Below are positions 45,004 to 52,265 of a stretch of DNA of 64,000 nucleotides, piece by piece. A program made the translations under genes and the position numbers. Origin of the DNA: Streptomyces sp. NBC_01233 (GTDB taxonomy: Bacteria; Actinomycetota; Actinomycetes; Streptomycetales; Streptomycetaceae). Position 1 is the stretch's first letter, and every line of letters begins with the position of its first letter. A model generated the notes under the pieces. It saw only the letters and a program-made list of their open reading frames with translations. It was not told the DNA's origin and made no database searches. The stretch covers positions 9,590,501-9,654,500 of the forward strand of contig NZ_CP108514.1 in assembly GCF_035989305.1 (NCBI RefSeq). The letters run 5' to 3'.

Positions 45004-45500
45004 GTGTCCGAGCCGGCCAGCGAGGACGGGCCCGACGCGGAAGACGTGGTGCAGGACGCCGCGTTGACCGCGTTGCGGCGCATCGGTGACGCCGGGACGG
45101 CGCGGCCGTGGGCGCGTGGTTGCGGGCGGTGGTACGCGACTCCGGCCGCATCCGACTGCGCGCCACGCGGGAGACGTCCGGCCTCGAGGGCCTGGATCCG
45201 GGACGCCGTGGAGGAACTGCCGCAGCAGCAACGGCTGGTGCTGATGGTGCGCACTTCAGCGGCATCACCTCCTACCAGGAGACCGCGGGCGCGTGCGAGG
45301 TGCGGCCGCGCCGTGGAAGGGGGCCGAGCGTGGCCGTTCGACCTGGCCCGCATCCGCCTGTACCACGGCGGGCGCCTGCGGCGCGGCAGCCCCGTGCGTA
45401 CGGCTGCCCGGTCCGAGACCGTGGCGCTGACACCGCAGCAGCGGGAGATCGCGGGCTCGGCCGCCGCCGCTCCGACCAGCCGACCGGGCGACGACGCATC
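45004..45500 (+). pseudogene. ECF sigma factor remnant with several frameshifts
   Basis: Sigma-70 parts appear in two frames. Frame 1: AEDVVQDAALTALRRIGDAG (region 2) and EELPQQQRLVLMVR (start of region 4). Frame 2: GAWLRAVVRDSGRIRLRATR (after region 2) and HFSGITSYQETAGACEV (region 4 helix-turn-helix). Alternation requires at least two indels, near 45100 and 45250. The N-terminal region is also missing. A dead ECF gene. Confidence 0.65.
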
Positions 45501-45559
45501 GCGCGACGGCTGAGCACTTGCCGCCCGGCGGGGGGCTTGCGAGGGTTACGCGTCGAGGG

Positions 45560-45775
45560 TCAGGCAGTGCGTTCCGGCTGCGCGTCGGAGGGCAGCAGGT
45601 CTCTGGCCCTGCGCTCCATCAGGACCGGCAGGTAGGTGCGTACGCGTGCGTACCTGAGTTCTTCGTACGCCGTCTGTACCGAGCTGCGCACGAGCCCGGC
45701 GTCCAGGTGAGGGTGCTCCTTCAGCAGCCGCTCGGCGACATGACGGATGGCGAGGGCACCCTCCGACTCAGACAT
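45560..45775 (-). CDS. Three-helix bundle dimerisation-domain protein
   Basis: A 71-aa protein of three helices: ALAIRHVAERLLKEHPHLDA, LVRSSVQTAYEELRYARVRT and YLPVLMERRARDLLPSD. The Vxxxx(Y/F)...AxVRxYxPVLxERxARexL pattern fits a small actinobacterial family described as a three-helix bundle dimerisation domain. Function unknown. ATG 45773-45775 follows GGGTGAGG. Confidence 0.7.
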   Translation of the reverse strand: MSESEGALAIRHVAERLLKEHPHLDAGLVRSSVQTAYEELRYARVRTYLPVLMERRARDLLPSDAQPERTA

Positions 45776-45983
45776 CAAGCACCTCACCCTTCCGTCGGGG
45801 ACCGCCCCTCCCCAGTCTCGCGGAGCAACGCCCACCCGGGAAGTCGATCTTCCGATGCTCTGTGCGGCCGTCGGGGTTGCCCATCGGCCGGAACCTGCCG
45901 CGCCCGGGGTGGCGATCGGCTGCGGCACAGGCCGGAGGAGGATTCCGCGTCCCGGCTCGCCTCGCGGCGTGCCGGAGCGCAGG

Positions 45984-46409
45984 ATGGAACAGGTGATGAC
46001 GGTGTTGGTGGTCGGCGTGCCCGACGGCGAGCAGTTGGAGCTGCTCCGCTCGGGCATCCAGCGCAACCCGCACTTCCGGGTCGTGTCGCATGCCCACGAC
46101 CCCGCCGTCGCGCTCGCGCACGCGCGCGTCCTGATGCCCGACATCACGGTCGTGTCCCTGCCCGCCGGGCTCGACAGGCTCGACGCGGACCCGGACGTCC
46201 TCCGCGTCTTCCACGGGGTGCGCACCCTGGACCCGCCGAGTGGTGTGGTGCTTCGGACGGCCGCCGCCCGTGTGCCCCGTGCGGTGTCCGGTCTCGCGGT
46301 CGAGGGAGCCGTCCACGTCGTGCGCGAGGGGGACGCCGACGCGCTGATGCGGGCCCTGCGCACGATCGGGCTGCGCCGGGCCAGCTGCGACCCCGACGAG
46401 ATGCCCTGA
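45984..46409 (+). CDS. Receiver-like domain protein without the phospho-acceptor site
   Basis: A 141-aa protein whose secondary-structure pattern resembles a response-regulator receiver: VMTVLVVGVPDGEQLELLRS, HFRVVSHAHDPAVALAHARV, LMPDITVVSLPAGLDRLDAD and a C-terminal strand/helix GAVHVVREGDADALMRALRT. The position of the phospho-Asp reads SLPAG, and the acidic pair is absent, so it is probably a pseudo-receiver. No output domain is present. ATG 45984 has GGAG upstream; ATG 45996 is an alternative. Confidence 0.5.
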   Translation: MEQVMTVLVVGVPDGEQLELLRSGIQRNPHFRVVSHAHDPAVALAHARVLMPDITVVSLPAGLDRLDADPDVLRVFHGVRTLDPPSGVVLRTAAARVPRAVSGLAVEGAVHVVREGDADALMRALRTIGLRRASCDPDEMP

Positions 46410-46659
46410 TCCCGGCGGCGTGGCCCGAGCAGGCTTCCCACGCTCAGGGGTCGGCGGCGAGGTTCGAGCCGGTGACGGGCGGCTACGCTGGGGCCACGGC
46501 CCAGAACCGGCCGCCGTCGTGACCGCGGACCGCGGTGGCCGTACCCCGGGGCCGGCACGGCGGACCCGCCCGCACCACCCAGGACGACGCCATCACCCGC
46601 AGCGAGCGCACCCCCCACCCGAACTCCGTGACCGTCGTGACCCGCCCGACGGGGGCGAG

Positions 46660-47202
46660 ATGAGGGCTTCCCCGGCCGTACGCGCCGCTCTGGTGTCCGT
46701 TCCGGTGTCCGTTCTGGCATGGGGAGCCCTCACGGCCTGCGCCGCCGACGAGGAAGGGCTGCGGTACGCGACCGACTACGCCCACCACGAACCGCTGGGC
46801 GTGGTCGGACATCCCACCTCCGATTCCCTCCGGATCACCCAGAAGCTCATCTGGAGGCTCGCCGACGGCGAACCGGAGGAGCTGGAATCGCTCGCCGCCG
46901 ACGGCGATGACGCGAAGGGCGAGGCCGAGAGGACCGCCGAGAACTGGATCCAGGCCTTCGAGAAGGGGGCCGGCGGGAAGGTGACCGCGGAGTTCTACGA
47001 CGAGGGGTCCGTACGGCAGCTCGTCGTCGTGTACTTCCACGACACGGCCCAGACCAAGGTGTTCCTGGTCCGCCTCACCGGAAGAACGGGCGAGGGCGGC
47101 TGGCGCGTGCACATGCGCGAGCCGGATCCGAGGGAGGCTTCGGCGGTCCCCGAGTGGGTTCCCAAGACGCCCGGGGGCCTGGGCTCGAAGACACCGCGCT
47201 GA
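46660..47202 (+). CDS. Putative lipoprotein
   Basis: A 180-aa exported protein: signal sequence VRAALVSVPVSVLAWGAL followed by the lipobox LTAC (Cys at residue 26). The mature part is acidic (GDDAKGEAERTAENWIQAFE) with a beta-rich end (VVVYFHDTAQTKVFLVRLTG). It would be anchored to the outer face of the membrane. No family recognised. ATG 46660 follows GGGGGCGAG at short spacing. Confidence 0.65.
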   Translation: MRASPAVRAALVSVPVSVLAWGALTACAADEEGLRYATDYAHHEPLGVVGHPTSDSLRITQKLIWRLADGEPEELESLAADGDDAKGEAERTAENWIQAFEKGAGGKVTAEFYDEGSVRQLVVVYFHDTAQTKVFLVRLTGRTGEGGWRVHMREPDPREASAVPEWVPKTPGGLGSKTPR

Positions 47203-47258
47203 CAGGGCGACAAGCGGCCTGCGGAGGTGGTCTCCTCCGGGTGTCTCCTCCAGGAACC

Positions 47259-48725
47259 TCACTGGCGGCTCACCGTGCGGGTCACGCCCGTGAGGATGGT
47301 GGTGGCCAGGACCCAGCCGGCGATGATCAGGGCGTACGACAGCCACTGGTGCCAGCCGTCCGGGGAGAACGCCGTCTCCTGACCGAAGCTGATGACCGGC
47401 AGGAGCAGATCGAGGGTGTAGAAGACGGTGTTGAAGCGAGGGGCCTCGCCCGCCTTGATGGGAGCGGGCTGGTCCAGACCGTAGGCGATCGACCCGAGGG
47501 CCAGGAGGGACAGCAGCCAGACGGCCGCGCGCAACGGGCGGAAGCCGTAGCCGACCGCGGCGTCCTGGACGTGGCCCCACAGCCGTCCGTACCACGGGAG
47601 CGTGGCGCGCCGGCGGCGCTGCTTGGCGAGCTGTACGAGCCGGGCCGCGTCGTCGTCCCCGACGTGGCGGTACGCGGCCGTCAACTGCTCGTAGAGGTGG
47701 GGCTCGTACGGGCCGCCGTCGCGTTCGAGCATCGGAAGACGGCGCTCGGCAGGCTCGTGCGGGGAGAGCACGGTGTACGTGAGATTGCTGAGGAGCACCT
47801 GGTCCGGGAGCACGTCCGGTTCAAGGCTGAGGATCTCTATCTGTGACCTGCGCAGATTCAGGGCGCCCCGGACGCGCTCGCCCGCGCCCAGCCAGAGTTC
47901 ACCGATGACGCAACTGCTCGCCCGCAGCGCCGTGTCGCCCGGATGCGACAGGTCGGCGTGGAGCAGGTCGAGACGGCTCATTATGTGCGAGCCCCGGAGC
48001 TCGATCCGGCCCCGCGCGCGCATGCGCCGTGCACGTACGTGCGCTCCGACGTTGAGGTTCTGTGCGTCCAGCGCGGTGCCGCCGGGTGTGTTGAATTCCG
48101 CGTCCTGCAGGTTGATCCGTCCTGCGACGGACGCGCCGGTCAGCCGTACCTGTCCGTGCGCGCGCATCTGCGGCGCCCAGATGTCCGCCCCGATCGCGGC
48201 TTGGTTGAGCTGCAGCACCGGCTCGGAGTCGTCCGCCGCCGTGAACCGCGTCCGCTCCATGTACAGCGCCCCGGAGATCTGCGCGCCGCTGAGCCGTACC
48301 GGCCCCCGCATGTGGCAGTCCGTCATCCGCAGCACACCCTCGACCCGCACGTTCGCCGAGGTGAGGCCCGGCAGAACAGACCCGCTCAGGTCGAGTTCGC
48401 GCAACTGGGCGCCGTACAGGTCGGGGACGTCGTCGAACCGGCAGTCGTTCAGCCGGACGGATACGTCGATCGCGGCGTGCTTCAGGTCCAGTACGCCGAC
48501 GACCCGCGCTCCCGTGACGACGAGCGCGGCGATCTCCCCCTCCTCCTGCGGGGCTTCGACCAGCAGCCTCCGCAGCACGGCGGCGCGTACGGTACGCCCG
48601 GGGTCCCGGGCGTCGCCGGGCAGCGGATCCCCGTCCCCCGCGGCGCGGAAGTCCACGGACTCGCCGCGCGGATAGGCCCGCCACACGCGGGCCTCGGCAC
48701 GGGACAGATGGTTGATCTCGCTCAC
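47259..48725 (-). CDS. Membrane protein with pentapeptide-like beta-helix repeats
   Basis: A 488-aa protein. Residues 60-330 are about twelve irregular repeats of about 20 residues with A(D/N)L-type turns (GAQLRELDLSGSVLPGLTSA, GAQISGALYMERTRF, GASVAGRINLQDAEF, GSHIMSRLDLLHADL), as in quadrilateral beta-helix proteins. The C-terminus has three membrane helices (AAVWLLSLLALGSIAYGL, VFYTLDLLLPVISFGQE, LSYALIIAGWVLATTILTG). Similar Streptomyces proteins are annotated as oxidoreductases or membrane proteins without evidence. GTG 48723-48725. Function unknown. Confidence 0.75.
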   Translation of the reverse strand: MSEINHLSRAEARVWRAYPRGESVDFRAAGDGDPLPGDARDPGRTVRAAVLRRLLVEAPQEEGEIAALVVTGARVVGVLDLKHAAIDVSVRLNDCRFDDVPDLYGAQLRELDLSGSVLPGLTSANVRVEGVLRMTDCHMRGPVRLSGAQISGALYMERTRFTAADDSEPVLQLNQAAIGADIWAPQMRAHGQVRLTGASVAGRINLQDAEFNTPGGTALDAQNLNVGAHVRARRMRARGRIELRGSHIMSRLDLLHADLSHPGDTALRASSCVIGELWLGAGERVRGALNLRRSQIEILSLEPDVLPDQVLLSNLTYTVLSPHEPAERRLPMLERDGGPYEPHLYEQLTAAYRHVGDDDAARLVQLAKQRRRRATLPWYGRLWGHVQDAAVGYGFRPLRAAVWLLSLLALGSIAYGLDQPAPIKAGEAPRFNTVFYTLDLLLPVISFGQETAFSPDGWHQWLSYALIIAGWVLATTILTGVTRTVSRQ

Positions 48726-48869
48726 GCAAGGACTTTGACCTGCCGCGTTTGGCCTGTCAACCGACCTTCTGCCGCATCAGCGGCCACCCGACCGGACCGG
48801 GCACTGGATGTCGGGTCGGGCAGGGTGGGTCCCTTTTAACGTGAGTGATCGAAAGGGAAGGAGGCCGGG

Positions 48870-49016
48870 GTGCTGGAGCGGTGGAACCAGGCCATGGAGC
48901 ACATCGAGTGCCACCTGGATCAGCGGATCGAGGTGGCCGACCTGGCGCGGATCGTCGTGACGTCGGAGTACCACTTCCGGCGGCTGTTCTCCGCGTTGGC
49001 GAGGACGGCGGTCTGA
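48870..49016 (+). pseudogene. AraC-family regulator stub
   Basis: GTG 48870, with the strong site AAGGAGG upstream, begins a 48-residue frame: VLERWNQAMEHIECHLDQRI, EVADLARIVVTSEYHFRRLF and SALARTAV. This is the first helix-turn-helix of the AraC DNA-binding domain (YHFRRLFSALA), after which full-length proteins continue GMPLSEYVRRRRL-like. The rest, including the effector domain, is missing and a stop follows at once. It is an expressed-looking stub, probably non-functional. Confidence 0.6.
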
Positions 49017-49025
49017 GCGAGGGCG

Positions 49026-49048
49026 CGCGGCGGCCCCGGGCCGCCGCG
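49026..49048. terminator. 11-bp hairpin between the AraC stub and the sigma gene
   Basis: CGCGGCGGCCC (49026-49036) is mirrored by GGGCCGCCGCG (49038-49048) around one base. Confidence 0.5.
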
Positions 49049-49094
49049 TGCCGGACACGTCGCTCGCCTTCGCGGCGCGGCTGAGGGCAGCGGG

Positions 49095-50045
49095 TCAGCC
49101 CTGTGCGTGCTCGGTCCACGTGCGGAGTTTCTCCGGGTTGCGGACCGCCCAGATGCGGGTGATGCGGCCTCCGGTGAGACCGAACGCCGCCACCGTCACG
49201 GTGACGCCGGAGTGCTGGGCGACCAGACCGGGCCGGCCGTTGACCGTCCGTTCCAGGAGTGTCAGCCCGGGCGCCTTGTCGGCGATGTGGATCAGGTACT
49301 CGGCGATGCGCGCGCTGCCCTCGACCGGGCGCAGCACGGTGCCGACCAGGCCGCCGCCGTCGGCGGTCATCGTGGCGTCGGGGTCGAGGAGGCCGACGAG
49401 CGCCTTGATGTTCTTGGCCTCCCAGGCTTCCTTGAAGTCCCGTACCAGGCCGGCCTGCCCGGCCGCCGCAACGGCCGGGGCCTGCGCGGCGTGAATGCGC
49501 CGTCGGGCCGAGGACGCCAGTTGCCGGCACGCCGCGGGCGTCCGGCCGACGATCTCGGCGATCTCGGCGAAGGGGTAGCGGAAGACGTCGTGCAGGATGA
49601 ACGCCACGCGTTCGGCGGGCGTCATCGACTCCAGGACGACGAGGAAGGCCATGTTCACCGACTCGTCCAGGGTGATCCGGTCGGCGGGGTCGGCCGGTTC
49701 GGCGCCGCCGCCCGCCCGGCTGCTGATCCACTCCGTGTGGTCGGGCAGCGGCTCGGGTATCCAAGCGCCGACGTAGCGCTCGCGCCGGGCCCGCGCCGAG
49801 CCGAGCAGGTCCAGGCAGATGCGGCTGGCCACCGTCGTCAGCCAGGCGCCGGGTGACTCGATGGCCTGCTGCTGTTGCCGCGACATCGCGTACCAGCGGG
49901 CATAGGCCTCCTGTACGGCGTCCTCGGCCTCGGCCAGTGAACCGAGCAGCCGGTAGGCGAGGTTGATCAGCTGGCGCCGCTCGCCGACGACCGCGCTCAG
50001 GCCCGGCTCGGACCGGGCGTGCCCTGCCTCGGATGGGGTTCTCAT
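49095..50045 (-). CDS. ECF sigma factor with SnoaL-like C-terminal domain (SigJ/ECF41 type)
   Basis: A 316-aa sigma factor. Region 2: INLAYRLLGSLAEAEDAVQE, AYARWYAMSRQQQQ. Region 4: MTPAERVAFILHDVFRYPFA, EIAEIVGRTPAACRQLASSA. Residues 200-316 form a SnoaL/NTF2-like domain (DFKEAWEAKNIKALVGLLDP, DATMTADGGGLVGTVLRPVE, RITRIWAVRNPEKLRTW), which in ECF41 proteins modulates activity in place of an anti-sigma factor. The linker contains the HTEW region. ATG 50043-50045. The divergent membrane gene at 50217, though broken, is a plausible target, since ECF41 genes often adjoin small redox or DoxX-type genes. Confidence 0.88.
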   Translation of the reverse strand: MRTPSEAGHARSEPGLSAVVGERRQLINLAYRLLGSLAEAEDAVQEAYARWYAMSRQQQQAIESPGAWLTTVASRICLDLLGSARARRERYVGAWIPEPLPDHTEWISSRAGGGAEPADPADRITLDESVNMAFLVVLESMTPAERVAFILHDVFRYPFAEIAEIVGRTPAACRQLASSARRRIHAAQAPAVAAAGQAGLVRDFKEAWEAKNIKALVGLLDPDATMTADGGGLVGTVLRPVEGSARIAEYLIHIADKAPGLTLLERTVNGRPGLVAQHSGVTVTVAAFGLTGGRITRIWAVRNPEKLRTWTEHAQG

Positions 50046-50216
50046 GGTCGCGACCGCTCCCTGGTTCTTCTCGTCGGATTCGGCTCTCGACACGTCGACG
50101 GAACACCGCACCGGAGTACGAGGCCGGCGCCCCGCGTCACGTTTCGCGGCCCTGTGTCGTCGGACCGACGAGACACTACCGATCCACCGCCGCGAGGCGG
50201 ATGAGGGGGCCGCGTC

Positions 50217-50635
50217 ATGGCCACGCAGACGACGGCAGTACCGGGCCGGCTCACGTTCCCGCAGGTCGCGCTGGCCCTGCAGGCGTCGGCCATCTTCTTC
50301 CAGGCGGTCACCGCCGGACTGCTGCTGTCCTCGTCCCACGGAGAGGTACTGCACGGCGTCGGAGCGCGCGTGATGTACGGCGCATCGATGCTGTACGTGC
50401 TCGCCGCGGTTCTGGCGTGGTGGCCGGGCGGCGGCTCGCCCCGTCCCGTCCCGTCCCGTACGCGTCCGGCTTCCTCGTCCTCGCCTCGGTGCAGGTGGTG
50501 CTGGGCATCGCGCGTGCCGTCGGTCCATGTCCCCCTGGGCGTCCTGATGTTCGGCCTGAGCCTGCTGGACCTGGGCCGGGTGCTGTCCACCCGCCTGCCG
50601 GAACGCAAGGGCAGGCGGGCGTGGCAAGCCGCTGA
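50217..50635 (+). pseudogene. Small integral membrane protein, frameshifted
   Basis: ATG 50217 opens TFPQVALALQASAIFFQAVT and VMYGASMLYVLAAVLAWWPG in frame 1. The next natural segment, YASGFLVLASVQVVLGIAR, is in frame 3, and VHVPLGVLMFGLSLLDLGRV is again in frame 1. The first switch occurs in four consecutive CCCGT units (about 50441-50460), the second near 50510. Together they spell a four-helix membrane protein of about 135 residues. Repeat slippage is the likely cause of the first break. It is divergent from the ECF sigma gene. Confidence 0.6.
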
Positions 50636-50639
50636 CGCG

Positions 50640-50676
50640 CCGGCGCCCTGCCCGCGGGGAACGGACAGGGCGCCGG
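50640..50676. terminator. 11-bp hairpin between convergent genes
   Basis: CCGGCGCCCTG (50640-50650) and CAGGGCGCCGG (50666-50676) pair exactly. Confidence 0.6.
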
Positions 50677-50694
50677 AGTACGGGGCCGGGAGCG

Positions 50695-50955
50695 TCAGGT
50701 GCCCAGGGCGGGGCCGCGCCACTGCTGGTTGGTGTGGCTCGGGGTGCAGTCCCGGATGCCGAGGCGGGCGCCGTTGCCGGTGGCCCAGCCCAGGGCGTCG
50801 AGGCACTTGCCGGAGTGGACGCTGCGCAGCAGGCCGCCGGGCAGTTGCTCCCCCTTCTGGTTGGTGCCCTGGTGGCAGCTGTTGAGGCCGAGGAGGGAGC
50901 CGTTCTCGGTCTTCGCGTACTGGACGTCGAGACACTCTCGCCCGGCTTCGGGCCG
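50695..50955 (-). pseudogene. Ricin-type beta-trefoil lectin domain, C-terminal fragment
   Basis: On the minus strand about 82 codons read RECLDVQYAKTENGSLLGLN, SCHQGTNQKGEQ, GKCLDALGWATGNGARLGIR and DCTPSHTNQQWRGPALGT, ending at TGA 50695-50697. GKCLD...W...N(G)xxLxIxxC...NQQW is the QxW-type trefoil signature of carbohydrate-binding modules fused to secreted glycosidases. The N-terminal part and the enzyme are missing; the frame is lost near 50955 where an ATPase gene begins on the other strand. Confidence 0.7.
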
Positions 50956-50957
50956 CC

Positions 50958-51886
50958 GTGGACACGCACGCCCTGGTCAACCTGACCGGCGGGCTGGGCA
51001 GCGGGAAGAGCCGGCTGGCCCGGCGGCTGCCGGCCGAGGCGACCGTCGGCCTCGCCGCGGACGGTGACCTCGGGGGTTGCGAAGGCTCGCCGCGCAGCCG
51101 GGCGGTCTCCTGATCGTCGACAGCGTGGACGGGCCCGGGCGGGCCGAGGCGGTCGCGGCGGCGCTGGACCCGGCCGGCGACGCACCCGGGCCCGCCCCGT
51201 CCGCTCCGCTCAGGCCCGTGCTGCTGGTCAGCAGGCTTCCGCTGCGTGCGGCCGCCGACTGGGGCGAGCGGGCCCCGGTGGGCATCGGGCTCGGCCCCCG
51301 GCCCGCGGCGGCCGTAGAGGCGCAGGCCCGGGCGGCGGGCGTCACCGACCCGGAGGCCCTGGCCCTCGTGGTCCGAGTGGCCGGCGGGGTACCCCTGCTC
51401 GCGGATCTCGCCTGCCGTGCCCTGCACATGGGGATCGCCCCGGACGTGCCCGGTGCGGCCGCCGACTGGATGGCCGGCGAGGTGCTGGAGCGGCTCGGGC
51501 GCGAACGGCCCGGGCAGCGCTGGCGCCACGCACTGCGCCCCGGGCAGGACGCACCCGTGCGCGACGTGCCGGTGCTGGTGGCACGGGCGCTGGCCCGGCT
51601 CGGCGACCCCGCGGAGCTGGCGCGCAGTCCGCTGCCGGCCTGTGCCGGGATCGGGTCGCCCGCCGGGCTGCGGGCCTGGCTGCGGGACGCGTTGGCGGAA
51701 CTGGCCGCGGCCGAGGCGCCGGCCGACGCGGAGGCGGGGGCGATCCTGCAGGCGTACTACCTCGGCCGGTCCCGTACGCACCATCAGGTGGCCCGGCGGC
51801 TGCACCTGAGCCGGGCCACCAACTTCCGCAGACTGCGGCGCGGGCTCGCGCTCGTGGCGGCCCGGCTGCCGGTCCGTACCGGATGA
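50958..51886 (+). pseudogene. P-loop ATPase with C-terminal helix-turn-helix, frameshifted
   Basis: GTG 50958 reads VDTHALVNLTGGLGSGKSRL (Walker A) and stops at 51114 (TGA). In another frame LRRLAAQPGGLLIVDSVDGP (Walker B-like IVDSVD) continues to TGA at 51884-51886, with RVAGGVPLLADLACRAL and the C-terminal YLGRSRTHHQVARRLHLSRA, a helix-turn-helix. A 1- or 2-base loss near 51075-51080 joins them. The architecture echoes the intact protein at 7743-9752. It may also be 5'-truncated by the junction with the lectin remnant. Confidence 0.65.
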
Positions 51887-52265
51887 CGAGAGGCGTGGCC
51901 GGGCCCCGGGAGGGGGATCAGGACCGGCCATTTCAGTGGCGGAATATGCACCTTAATTCGATCACGACATCGTGCTTGGATGGCGCCGCCACAGTAATTC
52001 GTTTACGAATGAACGGCTTTGACGAACCGGCGGTAACTCCTCGAAGCGTCCAGGTTACGGAGAAGGGAGAAAAGGCCGACGGGTACCGAATGGGCCGTCC
52101 CGCGACTCGACTTCCACAAGATCCGTTATGTAGTGTTCCAGTTATTCACCGCCCAACGGGGGGCGGACGGCAACTGAGGGCTTGGTCCGGACTATTTCCG
52201 GAGCGTGACGGGCCCCGCAGAACCGGCGACCACCGCCCCCGCCGCGCTCCCTATAGGGGGAATGC
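51887..52265 (+). promoter_or_regulatory. AT-richer intergenic region before the SARP gene, with several dyads
   Basis: About 380 bases without a convincing gene and with lower G+C than its surroundings (especially 51940-52150). Dyads: CACGA-CA-TCGTG (51963-51974) and ATTCGT-TT-ACGAAT (51997-52010). The heptamer-like AATTCG occurs twice (51955-51960 and 51996-52001), 41 bases apart. This is the likely promoter/operator region of the RiPP cluster regulator. The SARP gene has AGGGGGAATGC before its GTG. Confidence 0.45.
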
